DNA from: Alphaproteobacteria bacterium LSUCC0719
GTDB taxonomy: Bacteria; Pseudomonadota; Alphaproteobacteria; Puniceispirillales; Puniceispirillaceae
Assembly (NCBI GenBank): GCA_040839025.1
Contig: JBFPJN010000001.1
Coordinates: 248,001 to 312,000, forward strand
Reading direction: 5' to 3'
DNA: 64,000 bases
The position numbers and the translations under genes are program-made. Numbering within the stretch: the first letter of the stretch is position 1; each line of letters begins with the position of its first letter. Below, one piece after another: positions 24,593-34,053 of this stretch. The notes under the pieces are model-generated. The model was given only the letters and a program-made list of their open reading frames with translations, was not told where the DNA came from and did not search any database.

Positions 24593-25543
24593 ATGATGGC
24601 GGACAAAATCCTTTTTCAGTTTCCCGGTCAGGGGTCTCAGGCCGTTGGCATGGGCGGGTCGCTTGCCGCTGCATTTCCCGAGGCTCGTGCGGTCTTTGAC
24701 GAGGTGAATGACGCGCTTGGCGAGGATTTGTTTGCGCTTATGCAGGACGGTCCGGAGGATGATCTTCGTCTGACGCGCAATGCACAGCCGGCCCTGTTTG
24801 CCGCCTCTATGGCGGGGCTGGCAGTGCTGCAAAAGGCGGCCGGGCGCGACATTACGGAACTGGCGGATTTTGTGGCCGGTCATTCCCTTGGTGAATATTC
24901 CGCGCTGGCGGCGGCAGGAACCCTGTCAATATCCGATGCGGCGCGGCTTTTGCGGCTGCGCGGTGACAGCATGCAGGGTGCCGTACCGGCGGGTGAAGGG
25001 GCTATGGCCGCCATTCTGAACGCCGAGGAAGAGGTGGTGAACGAGATTGTTGCGGACGCGGCTGCAAGTGGCGTGATCCAGTTTGCGAATGACAATGCCC
25101 CGGGACAGATTGTCGTCAGTGGCGCTGCCGCCGCAGTGGACCATGCCATCGAATCCGCCAAGGAACGCGGTATCCGGCGCGCCATAAAGCTTCCTGTGAG
25201 TGCCCCATTCCACTGCAGCATGATGCAACCGGCCGCCGATGCGATGGCCGAAGCCCTGGCAACTGCCAGCATGAATGATGCAGCGGTCCCGGTCTTCTGC
25301 AACGTCACAGCGGCGACTGAAACCAATGCGGATATCCTGCGACAGAATCTGGTGACACAGGTCACCGGTCGCGTTCGCTGGCGCGAGACGCTTCTTGCCG
25401 CCAGCACGGCGGGGGTGTCCCGGTTTGTCGAGATTGGTACCGGCAAGGTTCTGTCGGGACTGGTGAAGCGTACGCTGGATGATGTCACGATGGTCAATCT
25501 TGATGGTGCGGACGATCTGGACTTGGTGCTGGCCGAACTGTAG
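24593..25543 (+). CDS. fabD: Malonyl-CoA:ACP transacylase
   Basis: A 316-residue acyltransferase that loads malonyl groups onto ACP. QFPGQGSQ at 9-16, the active-site GHSLGEYSA with S98, and the histidine in SAPFHCSM are in place. Two ATGs in a row begin the gene after a GGTGGAG site. First gene of the fabD-fabG-acpP-fabF cluster and divergent from rpsF. Confidence 0.96.
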   Translation: MMADKILFQFPGQGSQAVGMGGSLAAAFPEARAVFDEVNDALGEDLFALMQDGPEDDLRLTRNAQPALFAASMAGLAVLQKAAGRDITELADFVAGHSLGEYSALAAAGTLSISDAARLLRLRGDSMQGAVPAGEGAMAAILNAEEEVVNEIVADAAASGVIQFANDNAPGQIVVSGAAAAVDHAIESAKERGIRRAIKLPVSAPFHCSMMQPAADAMAEALATASMNDAAVPVFCNVTAATETNADILRQNLVTQVTGRVRWRETLLAASTAGVSRFVEIGTGKVLSGLVKRTLDDVTMVNLDGADDLDLVLAEL

Positions 25544-25632
25544 GGTCGCGGCACAATCGGCTGGGACGGCCAACCAGCTTTAACGGCCACAGGGCTGGAA
25601 CGGCCAAAGCAAATGAAAGAACAGGAGCCTTC

Positions 25633-26373
25633 ATGTTTGATCTGTCAGGCAATACCGCGCTGATTACCGGCGCAAGCGGTGGAATTGGCACAGCGATTGC
25701 CAGAACCCTTCACGCTGGCGGCGCTTCGGTTGTTCTGCATGGAACCCGAGCCGAACGTCTGGCCGCGCTGGCGCAGGAGCTTGGGCAGAATGCGCATGTT
25801 GTCACCGCCAATCTGGCTGACCGCGGCGAGGCGGCCGGCCTGATTGATGCCGCCGTCGAGGCGGCCGGCGCACCTGTTTCCATTCTGGTCAACAATGCCG
25901 GGATCACCCGCGACAATCTGGCGATGCGGATGAAGGACGAGGAATGGGACGAAGTTCTCGACGTCAACATGACCGCAGCGATGGCGATTACGCGTGCGTC
26001 GCTGCGCGGCATGATGAAGGCCCGCCATGGGCGGATCATTTCCATTTCTTCGATTGTCGGTGTGACCGGCAATCCCGGTCAGGCCAATTATGCCGCTTCA
26101 AAGGCCGGGATGATCGGCTTCAGCAAGGCGCTTGCCGCCGAAGTGGCAAGTCGCGGCATCACGGTCAATGTCGTCGCGCCAGGCTTTATCGAGACACCGA
26201 TGACCGATGCTCTTGGCGAATCCCAGCGCGAGGCACTGCTTGGACGGGTGCCGGTCGGGCGACTGGGTACGGCCGAAGAGGTGGCCTCGGCTGTACACTA
26301 CCTTGCCAGTAACGAGTCCGCCTACATCACCGGATCGACCATTCATGTGAATGGCGGGATGGCCATGCTATAA
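25633..26373 (+). CDS. fabG: 3-oxoacyl-ACP reductase
   Basis: A 246-residue SDR that reduces 3-oxoacyl-ACP with NADPH. TGASGGIG at 12-19, LVNNAGITRD near 85-94, S140 in SISSIVG and Y153/K157 in YAASK match FabG; the ending YITGSTIHVNGGMAML is canonical. AGGAG lies just upstream of the ATG. Context between fabD and acpP makes the assignment secure. Confidence 0.97.
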   Translation: MFDLSGNTALITGASGGIGTAIARTLHAGGASVVLHGTRAERLAALAQELGQNAHVVTANLADRGEAAGLIDAAVEAAGAPVSILVNNAGITRDNLAMRMKDEEWDEVLDVNMTAAMAITRASLRGMMKARHGRIISISSIVGVTGNPGQANYAASKAGMIGFSKALAAEVASRGITVNVVAPGFIETPMTDALGESQREALLGRVPVGRLGTAEEVASAVHYLASNESAYITGSTIHVNGGMAML

Positions 26374-26502
26374 TCCGGCGGGACTGTCGGGGTGTGACTC
26401 TTTAGGGTGGCGTAGCCGAAAAAACTGTGTTATCTGCCGCCAACTTTGACGCTCTGAGGGTTTGCTCGGGGCTGCTTCAACCTTCTCTTTAAGGGGGCAT
26501 TA

Positions 26503-26739
26503 ATGAGCGATATTTCAGATCGTGTGCGGAACATCGTGGTAGAACATCTTGGCGTTGACGCCGACAAGGTTGTCGATGGCGCAAGCTTCATCGATGATCT
26601 TGGTGCTGACAGCCTCGACACTGTCGAGCTGGTCATGGCATTCGAAGAGGAGTTCGGTGTTGAAATCCCGGACGACGCTGCCGAGCGCATTCTGACCGTG
26701 AAGGACGCCGTGTCCTTCCTGGAAGAGAGCGCCGCCTAA
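26503..26739 (+). CDS. acpP: Acyl carrier protein
   Basis: A 78-residue acidic carrier protein. The phosphopantetheine attachment serine is S37 in [16 protein letters not shown] precedes the ATG by 7 bases. The gap to fabG is about 130 bases and may hold a separate promoter, as is common because ACP is needed in excess; a hairpin follows the gene. Confidence 0.98.
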   Translation: MSDISDRVRNIVVEHLGVDADKVVDGASFIDDLGADSLDTVELVMAFEEEFGVEIPDDAAERILTVKDAVSFLEESAA

Positions 26740-26759
26740 ACAGGCAAATGACACGTTTT

Positions 26760-26814
26760 CAGCCCCCGGTTTTCTGCCTTGCAGGTAGACGTCGCCCGGG
26801 GGCTGGCGTATTTT
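26760..26814 (+). terminator. Hairpin after acpP, terminator or attenuator
   Basis: CAGCCCCCGG (26760-26769) pairs with CCGGGGGCTG (26796-26805), with a small inner CTGC/GCAG hairpin in the loop, and is followed by GCGTATTTT. It could reduce read-through from acpP into fabF. Confidence 0.6.
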
Positions 26815-26846
26815 AGAGCTATGTTTTTCCAGATCAGGAGAGAAAC

Positions 26847-28109
26847 GTGCGACGCGTAGTTGTCACCGGTCTTGGAATGGTCACCCCGCTAGGTGTCGGG
26901 GTTGATCGTAATTGGTCGCAGATTCTGGCCGGGAAAAGCGGTATATCCCGTATCACCCGGTTCGATGTTGACGATATTTCCTGTCAGATTGCCGGCCAGG
27001 TGCCTGGTGCGGACGAAGATGGCGGCCTGAACCTTGACGATTTCATCGATCCCCGCGAACAGCGCCGCCAGGACAGGTTCATCCAGCTTGGTGTGGTCGC
27101 AGCGCAGCTTGCCGTAGAAGATTCCGGCTGGAAGCCAGAGGACCGCGAATCACAGAATCGTACCGGCGTCATGATCGGATCCGGTATTGGTGGTCTTGAG
27201 ACAATTGTGAAGACCGACCAGCTGATGAGCGAGCGCGGCACCCGCAAGATCAGTCCGTTTTTCATTCCTTCGGCGCTGATCAATCTGGTGTCAGGTCATG
27301 TGTCGATCAAATATGGGTTTCGCGGCCCGAACCATGCTGTGGTTACGGCCTGTTCGACCGGTGCGCACGCCATTGGCGATGCGGCGCGCATGGTCGCGCT
27401 TGATGATGCCGATGTGATGGTCGCCGGCGGGGCCGAGGCAGCAGTGTGCCGGATCGGCATGGCCGGGTTTGCCGCCGCCAGGGCGTTGTCCACCAGCTAT
27501 AATGACCAGCCTGAAAAAGGGTCTCGGCCCTGGGACAAGGGCCGCGACGGCTTTGTCATGGGCGAGGGGGCCGGCATTGTCGTCCTTGAAGAGCTTGAGC
27601 ATGCAAAGGCGCGTGGCGCGACAATCTATGCCGAGGTCAAGGGCTATGGCATGTCGGGTGATGCCTATCATATCACCGCGCCGGCAGAGGATGGTGACGG
27701 GGGGTTCCGCGCCATGCAGGCGGCATTGAAGCGGGCCGGCCTTGCGCCGACCGATATCGACTATGTCAACGCACATGGTACATCGACGCCGCTCGGCGAC
27801 CTGATCGAGGCTGGCGCTGTTCGCCGTCTTCTTGGCGATGCCGTCGGATCCGTCTCGATGTCCTCGACAAAGAGCGCAACAGGCCATCTACTTGGCGCGG
27901 CGGGCGCGATTGAGGCCATCTATTCGGTCAAGGCCGTGCAGACTGGTGAAGTGCCGCCGACCCTGAACCTCGAGGATCCCGAGGATGCGGTGGCGGATTT
28001 CGACCTTGTGCCGCTGAAGTCGCGCAAGCGCGATGTTCGCAACGCCATGTCAAACTCCTTTGGGTTTGGTGGCACCAACGCATCGCTGATTATCGGCCAG
28101 GTCACCTGA
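26847..28109 (+). CDS. fabF: 3-oxoacyl-ACP synthase II
   Basis: A 420-residue condensing enzyme of fatty-acid elongation. C169 in VTACSTGAHA, one histidine in NAHGTSTPLGD and the second in SATGHLLGAAG form the Cys-His-His triad. It begins with a GTG (MRRVVVTGLGMVTPLG) after AGGAG at 7 bases. The stop overlaps the mltG start by one base (TGATG). Confidence 0.97.
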   Translation: MRRVVVTGLGMVTPLGVGVDRNWSQILAGKSGISRITRFDVDDISCQIAGQVPGADEDGGLNLDDFIDPREQRRQDRFIQLGVVAAQLAVEDSGWKPEDRESQNRTGVMIGSGIGGLETIVKTDQLMSERGTRKISPFFIPSALINLVSGHVSIKYGFRGPNHAVVTACSTGAHAIGDAARMVALDDADVMVAGGAEAAVCRIGMAGFAAARALSTSYNDQPEKGSRPWDKGRDGFVMGEGAGIVVLEELEHAKARGATIYAEVKGYGMSGDAYHITAPAEDGDGGFRAMQAALKRAGLAPTDIDYVNAHGTSTPLGDLIEAGAVRRLLGDAVGSVSMSSTKSATGHLLGAAGAIEAIYSVKAVQTGEVPPTLNLEDPEDAVADFDLVPLKSRKRDVRNAMSNSFGFGGTNASLIIGQVT

Positions 28110-29107
28110 TGCTTCGATCCGCCGCCCGGCTGATGATCCGGACGGTGGGGCTGCTCGGCCTCCTGACCGCCCTTGTGGCAGGTGGCTGGTTTGTGGTCGA
28201 CAGGATGATTGTCCAGGCTGACGGCCCGCATCAGGACAGTGTACTGATCCAGATATCGCCCGGTGACGGTCATGCCACCATCCGGTGGGCGCTGAAGCGT
28301 GGCGGCGTGATTCGTGACCTCTATCATTATGACGCCGCCCGTATCATGGCGGGAACGTCCTTTGTGCCGAAAGAGGGCGAGTTCGAAATTCCGCCACGGG
28401 CCAGTCTGGCCGTTATCATGGACATTATCCATGCCGGCCGCAGCTATCAGCGGCGCTTTACCGTTATCGAAGGCATGACATCGGCCGATATTGCCTCTGT
28501 GCTTCGTGAAAACGAGAATTTTTCCGGTGAGATCACAGTGCCGATGGAAGAGGGTAGTTTGCTGCCCGAAACCTATTTCTACACCCGTGGCACAAGCCGC
28601 GATGCAATGCTGGCACGGATGCAGGAAAAGCGGGAACTGGCGCTTGCCGAAGCCTGGATTGACCGGTCGCCGGATCTGCCATACGAGTCGCCTCGTGATG
28701 CGCTGATCCTTGCCTCCATCATCGAGCTTGAAACCGCTGACAGCGCTGAAAGGCTGGAAGTGGCCGGTGTCTTTGTCAACAGGCTGAAACGCGGCATGCG
28801 GCTACAATCCGATCCGACGGTTCTCTATGGCGTCGAAACCGGGGCCAATCGTCCTATCCGCAAGTCTGATCTGAAACGCAGGACAGAATGGAATACCTAT
28901 GTCATCAAGGGGTTGCCAAAGACGCCGATCTGCAATCCAAGCCTTGAATCGATCAATGCCGCGCTGGCGCCGGCGCAAACCAGGAATCTCTATTTCGTGT
29001 CTGACGGCAAGGGTGGGTTGAGATTTGCAAGGACGCTGGACGAACATAACCGGAATGTAAGATTATTCCGCGAAGCACAACGAAAAGCTGGTCTTCGAGA
29101 CGATTGA
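28109..29107 (+). CDS. mltG: Endolytic murein transglycosylase MltG
   Basis: A 332-residue inner-membrane lytic transglycosylase that cuts nascent glycan strands. One N-terminal membrane helix (about 10-30), then a LysM-like region and the YceG domain. The catalytic glutamate region is IIELETADSAER with E206/E208, followed by NRLKRGMRLQSDPTVLYG. The start overlaps the fabF stop by one base. The fabF-mltG order matches other alphaproteobacteria. Confidence 0.95.
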   Translation: MLRSAARLMIRTVGLLGLLTALVAGGWFVVDRMIVQADGPHQDSVLIQISPGDGHATIRWALKRGGVIRDLYHYDAARIMAGTSFVPKEGEFEIPPRASLAVIMDIIHAGRSYQRRFTVIEGMTSADIASVLRENENFSGEITVPMEEGSLLPETYFYTRGTSRDAMLARMQEKRELALAEAWIDRSPDLPYESPRDALILASIIELETADSAERLEVAGVFVNRLKRGMRLQSDPTVLYGVETGANRPIRKSDLKRRTEWNTYVIKGLPKTPICNPSLESINAALAPAQTRNLYFVSDGKGGLRFARTLDEHNRNVRLFREAQRKAGLRDD

Positions 29108-29135
29108 ACGAGCGGTCAGGAAAAAGGGATTTGTC

Positions 29136-29792
29136 ATGACGGGAACTACGCAGACAGGCGCTGCGGCCGGCCGCCGGGGACTTATGCTGGTACTGTCCTC
29201 CCCCTCCGGGGCGGGAAAGACCTCAATTGCGCGCCAGCTATTGGCTGAAGATGCGAATCTGACACTCTCTGTTTCGGCGACAACAAGGCCTGCGCGCCCA
29301 AACGAGGTCGATGGTCGAGACTATCATTTTGTTGATCAGGCGCGGTTTGACGAGATGATCGCGTCGGATTCCTTTCTGGAATATGCGACGGTGTTCGGTA
29401 ACTCCTATGGCACCCCGAAGGCGGATGTGATGGCGGTTCTGGATGTCGGGGGAGACGTTCTGTTCGACATTGACTGGCAGGGCACCCAGCAGGTTGCCAA
29501 TGCGGCGGCTGACGATCTGGTGTCGGTTTTCATTCTGCCGCCATCCCGGGCGGCATTGCAGGCCCGGCTCGAGGCGCGGGCTGCGGACAGCGTGGAAGTC
29601 GTCGCGTCCCGCATGGCCAAGGCGTCCGATGAAATCAGCCATTACCGCGAATATGACTATATCGTCGTGAATGACGATCTGGAGGAGTCGGTCAGGTCCG
29701 TACGCGCCATTCTGGCGGCAGAACGGCTGCGGCGTGACCGGCAGACCGGCATGACGGCGTTCGTACGCACACTTCAGGCTGAAGGTGACTGA
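29136..29792 (+). CDS. gmk: Guanylate kinase
   Basis: A 218-residue kinase that converts GMP to GDP. P-loop SSPSGAGKTS at 21-30, the GMP-binding TTRPARPNEVDGRDYHFV, the FGNSYGTPK segment and VLFDIDWQGTQQ are all intact. It ends the fabD-to-gmk run and overlaps the 3' end of the convergent rsmA gene by 19 bases. Confidence 0.97.
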   Translation: MTGTTQTGAAAGRRGLMLVLSSPSGAGKTSIARQLLAEDANLTLSVSATTRPARPNEVDGRDYHFVDQARFDEMIASDSFLEYATVFGNSYGTPKADVMAVLDVGGDVLFDIDWQGTQQVANAAADDLVSVFILPPSRAALQARLEARAADSVEVVASRMAKASDEISHYREYDYIVVNDDLEESVRSVRAILAAERLRRDRQTGMTAFVRTLQAEGD

Positions 29793-30649
29793 CCCTGCGC
29801 TGGTAGCTCAACCTCTCGCGCCAGACGGCAGAAGGCGGCAATGTCGAGATCCTGTGGCCGCCCCTGCGGATCGATGCCAGCACGGTTCAGCAGCGCCTCG
29901 CCGCCAATCGGTTTCAAGGATGCACGCAGCATTTTGCGGCGCTGGCCAAAGGCAAGCCGCGTTACATGTTCCAGCGCCGCCCTGTCGCATTCATGACGTG
30001 GTGCCGCCAGTGGTCTGATATGCACCACAGATGATGTTACCTTTGGTGCCGGCACAAAGGCATCTGGCGGAATGTCGAACAGAATGGTGGCGTCAGCTAT
30101 CCAGCCAGTCAGAATGCTGAGGCGCCCGAACGCGCTGTCGCCTGGTTGCGCGGTGATTCTCTCGGCAACCTCCTTCTGAAACATCAGGGTCAGGGACTCA
30201 AAGGCTATCGCGTGGCCAAGCCACTGAATCAGCAATGTTGTTGCAATGTTGTAGGGCAGGTTGGCAACGATCCGGCGCGGTGCATCCCCGATTTCCCACA
30301 GCGGCGTCTTCAGCGCGTCAGCTTCGACGAGATCAAGACGATCGCCGGCCGCAGACAGAAGCGAGGCAAGCACGGTGCTGGCGCGAAAATCCTTCTCAAT
30401 GGCGACGACCTTCTGCGCGCCTTCAAGTAGCAATGCGCGTGTCAGTCCGCCCGGTCCCGGTCCAACCTCGATGGTGGTGCCGTTCAGTCCACCGGCACTG
30501 CGTGCAATGCGCCGGGTCAGGTTCAGGTCGAACAGGAAATTCTGACCAAGCGATTTTCGCGCCCGCATATCCAGCTCGCCAACAAGCTGTTTCAGCGATG
30601 GCAAGGCCTCGATAGGGGTGTTGTCGAAACCTGTTTCAGCTGGCGACAT
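29774..30649 (-). CDS. rsmA: 16S rRNA dimethyladenosine transferase
   Basis: A 291-residue SAM-dependent enzyme (KsgA) that dimethylates the two adjacent adenines near the 16S rRNA 3' end. SLGQNFLFDLNLTRRIA near residue 37, VGPGPGGLTRALL of the SAM site, and the catalytic NLPYNIAT are visible. It overlaps pdxA by 14 bases and gmk, on the opposite strand, by 19. Confidence 0.96.
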   Translation of the reverse strand: MSPAETGFDNTPIEALPSLKQLVGELDMRARKSLGQNFLFDLNLTRRIARSAGGLNGTTIEVGPGPGGLTRALLLEGAQKVVAIEKDFRASTVLASLLSAAGDRLDLVEADALKTPLWEIGDAPRRIVANLPYNIATTLLIQWLGHAIAFESLTLMFQKEVAERITAQPGDSAFGRLSILTGWIADATILFDIPPDAFVPAPKVTSSVVHIRPLAAPRHECDRAALEHVTRLAFGQRRKMLRASLKPIGGEALLNRAGIDPQGRPQDLDIAAFCRLAREVELPAQGQSPSA

Positions 30650-31667
30650 GACGATTTCCGGCCATCGATCTTGCCATGCGAATGGCGGCGATCAGGCTGT
30701 CAGCATGCGCGGTGCCGGTGCCGGCAATGTCAAAGGCGGTGCCGTGATCCGGCGAGGTGCGGATGAAATCAAGTCCAAGCGTAACATTCACACCGCCGTC
30801 AAAATCAATCGTCTTGATCGGGATCAGAACCTGGTCATGATACATGCCAAGAACACCGTCATAGCTCGCACGGGCCCGCGGGTGGAACAATGTATCAGCC
30901 GACACAGGCCCGAATGCCCTGATCCCGGCTGCCTGAAGCCGCGTGACAGCTGGTGCGATCACCTCCTCATCCTCATGGCCGAACTGCCCCTGCTCGCCAG
31001 CGTGGGGGTTGAGCCCGCACACGGCGATACGGGGGTCCGGACAGGCAAAATCCAGCCGCAGGGATTCGGCAAGCAACATCCCTTTGGCAAAGATATCGTC
31101 GGTTGTCAGGGTGTCGGGAACCTCGCGCACCGCGATGTGGATTGTTACCGGCACGACGCGCAGTTCTGCGCAGGCCAGCATCATCACAGGCGCGCCGTCG
31201 CGCGGTGCCGACAATGTCGCCAGAAATTCGGTATGACCCGGATGTGCGAATCCGGCCTGTTGAAGAACGGCCTTGTTGATCGGGTTGGTGACCATCGCTG
31301 CAGCGTTGCCATTGCGGGCCAGGGCGGCTGCTTTGCGAATGCTGTCAATGATCACCGGCGCGTTTCGCGGATCTGCCACACCGGGGCGCGGTGGGTGTAT
31401 CCATGTCAGCGGCAGAACAGGAAGATGATCATCATCTGGCGCAACATTGGTCATATCGTCGATGACACGGGTTCGGACGGACAGTCCCAATCCGGCGGCA
31501 AGATCGTCGAGGCGCTGCGGGTCTTCCATGATGGCAAAGCCACGCTCGCCGGCTGCATGTGCCTTCAATGCGATTTCGGCACCAATCCCGGCAGGATCGC
31601 CAGGGGTCACGATAACCGGCGCGTGCGGGCCGGACGTTGTCAATGCTGATGTGGTGGCGTTTGCCAT
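30636..31667 (-). CDS. pdxA: 4-hydroxythreonine-4-phosphate dehydrogenase
   Basis: A 343-residue NAD-dependent enzyme of pyridoxal phosphate synthesis. VIVTPGDPAGIGAEIALK near 20, the metal-binding region around HPGHTEFLA, and CGLNPHAGEQGQFGHEDEE are typical of PdxA. The ATG at 31667 overlaps the surA stop as TGATG; a GTG one codon upstream is also possible. Sits between surA and rsmA as in many proteobacteria. Confidence 0.95.
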   Translation of the reverse strand: MANATTSALTTSGPHAPVIVTPGDPAGIGAEIALKAHAAGERGFAIMEDPQRLDDLAAGLGLSVRTRVIDDMTNVAPDDDHLPVLPLTWIHPPRPGVADPRNAPVIIDSIRKAAALARNGNAAAMVTNPINKAVLQQAGFAHPGHTEFLATLSAPRDGAPVMMLACAELRVVPVTIHIAVREVPDTLTTDDIFAKGMLLAESLRLDFACPDPRIAVCGLNPHAGEQGQFGHEDEEVIAPAVTRLQAAGIRAFGPVSADTLFHPRARASYDGVLGMYHDQVLIPIKTIDFDGGVNVTLGLDFIRTSPDHGTAFDIAGTGTAHADSLIAAIRMARSMAGNRHVAS

Positions 31668-32941
31668 CACTCGCCGCGACGCTCTATCACCGCCGTGCGA
31701 CGCAATTTCAACGCCTGGCGTTCACTGAGGCTGCCAAAGATCCGGTCAACAAAGGTCTGTCTGATTTCATCCCGTCCCGGCAGTTGCAGTTTCGGGGTTT
31801 TCAACTGACAGATCATCAGCGAGGCAACACCCTCGGCAAAGGCGAGCGGCTCTGACGGTTTGCCCTGTTCAAGCGAGCCGATCAGCTGTTGCATTTGTGG
31901 TGCCATGTCGGCGACCAGCATTTCATCGAGGCGGGCAAAGGCACCACTTCCATATTCGGTGTTGAGAGCCTCCATGGCATCGCAGTCGGTGATGGTTGCG
32001 GTATCGCGTGAAACCTTGGCCGCGGCTTCCAGACGATCAGCCTCGGCTGCATTGCTCGCCACCGGCAGAATCGCACGGGCCAGCCACACAAGCGATTGCG
32101 AGCTGTCAATCAGTCCATTCTTGCGCTCGCCCATATGTCTGAAGATATAGACCGCCCCATCAAGCAGAAGCGGGTCGGTAACAGTGCCGGTCTGGACATC
32201 GCGCAAGTTTTCACGGAATGTTTTCGGCAGTTTTTCTACAATCACCCAGCCAATATTGCCGCCGCGCGATGCACTTCCCGAGGCCGAATATTGGCGTGCA
32301 ATCTCGGCGAAACTGGCCCCCTTTCGCACCGCAGCTACAATTTCCAGTGCCAGTGCTTCGGTTTGTGCCAGGTTCCGCGCTGGTCCCGGGGCCAGCACGA
32401 TTTCGCCAAGCTGGATTTGTGGTTTTGCCGCGTTGAGTTTCAAGCGTTCAAGCTCGTCATCAATCATCGTTTCGATGTTTGAGAATTTCCCCTGAAACCG
32501 CCCGGTGATGTAGTTCGACCACGCCAGATCGGCGGTATATTTCTGCTGCACTGTCATCGGGTCGATCCCTGCTTCACGCAGGACGATTGCACCTGATCTG
32601 CTGGTATCCCCGAAATTCTGATTCATGAATTTGCGCGCTTCCGGCAGGACGGCGGATTCCACATCCGGGATCATGGATTTCGCTTCGGCCATACGCAGCT
32701 TGTCATCGATGATCAGTTGCAGGGCGTCTTCATACAGCCTGTCACGATTGTCATCAGTGATCTTGATGTTGGTGGCGAATTCCAGAAACCGGGCACGCTG
32801 CTCGACATCATAGTTGGTGATGGGATGTTCATTCACTGTTGCCACAATGCCTATTTGCGCAGCGGCAACGCCCGACCACAACAGGATGGCGGCGACGATT
32901 TTTACAAAGAGGTATCTCATAGGGCTTTGCATTTGTCTCAT
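31667..32941 (-). CDS. surA: SurA-like periplasmic peptidyl-prolyl isomerase
   Basis: A 424-residue periplasmic chaperone for outer-membrane proteins. Signal peptide at about 8-28 (YLFVKIVAAILLWSGVAAAQ), SurA N-terminal domain with VNEHPITNYDVEQRARFL, and one parvulin-type domain (about 170-270) with GEIVLAPGP and SRGGNIGWV. A cysteine-containing C-terminal part follows. Only one rotamase domain is clear, compared with two in E. coli, as is usual in alphaproteobacteria. Context with lptG/lptF and pdxA supports the assignment. Start may be the internal ATG at 32920. Confidence 0.9.
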   Translation of the reverse strand: MRQMQSPMRYLFVKIVAAILLWSGVAAAQIGIVATVNEHPITNYDVEQRARFLEFATNIKITDDNRDRLYEDALQLIIDDKLRMAEAKSMIPDVESAVLPEARKFMNQNFGDTSRSGAIVLREAGIDPMTVQQKYTADLAWSNYITGRFQGKFSNIETMIDDELERLKLNAAKPQIQLGEIVLAPGPARNLAQTEALALEIVAAVRKGASFAEIARQYSASGSASRGGNIGWVIVEKLPKTFRENLRDVQTGTVTDPLLLDGAVYIFRHMGERKNGLIDSSQSLVWLARAILPVASNAAEADRLEAAAKVSRDTATITDCDAMEALNTEYGSGAFARLDEMLVADMAPQMQQLIGSLEQGKPSEPLAFAEGVASLMICQLKTPKLQLPGRDEIRQTFVDRIFGSLSERQALKLRRTAVIERRGE

Positions 32942-32949
32942 GATCCTTG

Positions 32950-34053
32950 TTAGGCCTCATCCATCCTGGCAAGCATGATGGTGCCAATGACAGCCACCAC
33001 AAGCGCTGGTGCCCAGGCGGCCAGAATGACGGGAAGTCGCAGCGACTCACCCAGCACCTGCATGAAATGGCTGAACAGCGTCACCGAAACGGCAATGATC
33101 ATACCGCGTGTGAACAGTCTGACACGTCGCCCTCTGACCAGATTGGTCAGGGTGGCGCGGGCACTGATCATCGCCAATCCAAGCAATAGCAGCGGCATCG
33201 CCAGCAATCTATGCAGGTGAATGCGGTGTTCGACAGCTGGCAGTCCGGCCCGTTCCAGCAACCCGATGAAAGCGGGTAGCGAGTAGACGGCGATCGTGTT
33301 TGGTGGCTCGCTCGACAGGCCAAGATCGAGGATGCCAAGGCTGCTTGGCAGCAACATGCTGCCCTGATCCGACAGAATGCCGTCACGGTCCCAGGCCCGT
33401 GCTTCCTCGATAACCCAACCGCTGTCGGTCAGCTGCATGGTCTCTGCCCTGATCCGCAGGGTCAGGTTGTTGTCCCTGTCAAACTGATAGATCATGGGTT
33501 TCACGATGCTGGACATATCGACCTCCAGCATGTCGCCATGAATGATAAAACGACCATTGGGATACTCGTCACGAAGCCATATCCCGTCGGCCGAAACGGA
33601 TAGTCGCTGTTCGTTGTTACCGAAAATCGAATTCATCAAGCTTTCATATTGGCGTGACGTCACCGAACCGATCGGGTTGATGATTGCGACATACGCCACG
33701 CCAATCAGGAACGCGACGACCACCACCGGGCTGAGTACCGACCAGATCGATCTTCCAAAGCCACGGCTGACGACGAATTCATTGGTACGATTCCATGATT
33801 CAAAACAGGCCATCGAACCGATAATCAGCATGATTGGCAGCGTCATTTCTATCACGGTGGGAATGTTCAGCAGCACCAGATTCAGAATGCTGATATCGTC
33901 TGCTGTCTGGCGGGTACTGCTTCTGCGTGCGAGTTCCACTGCCTGGATCAGTGATACAATGATTGTCAGGCCTATGCCGCTGGCAGCCACCCAGGCTAGA
34001 TATCTGCCGCCAAAATATCGAAATAATGTGCCTGAAACCACTGGTCTGATCAT
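32950..34053 (-). CDS. lptG: LPS export permease LptG
   Basis: A 367-residue YjgP/YjgQ family permease. Six membrane helices, three on each side of a periplasmic beta-jellyroll domain of about 150 residues. Starts FRYFGGRYLAWVAASG, with DISILNLVLLNIPTVIEMTLP in the second helix region. With LptF and LptB it extracts LPS from the inner membrane. The ATG overlaps the lptF stop by four bases (ATGA). The next gene downstream is surA, only 8 bases away; lptD, usually found between them, is missing. Confidence 0.93.
   Translation of the reverse strand: MIRPVVSGTLFRYFGGRYLAWVAASGIGLTIIVSLIQAVELARRSSTRQTADDISILNLVLLNIPTVIEMTLPIMLIIGSMACFESWNRTNEFVVSRGFGRSIWSVLSPVVVVAFLIGVAYVAIINPIGSVTSRQYESLMNSIFGNNEQRLSVSADGIWLRDEYPNGRFIIHGDMLEVDMSSIVKPMIYQFDRDNNLTLRIRAETMQLTDSGWVIEEARAWDRDGILSDQGSMLLPSSLGILDLGLSSEPPNTIAVYSLPAFIGLLERAGLPAVEHRIHLHRLLAMPLLLLGLAMISARATLTNLVRGRRVRLFTRGMIIAVSVTLFSHFMQVLGESLRLPVILAAWAPALVVAVIGTIMLARMDEA

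Noticed and set aside
24311-24883. N-terminal extension of the rpsF frame
   Set aside because: S6 similarity begins at the ATG at 24310 with a strong ribosome site; the upstream part is antisense to fabD and covers the promoter.
30618-31649. 343-codon plus-strand ORF
   Set aside because: Fully antisense to pdxA, which has complete family motifs; the ORF has none.
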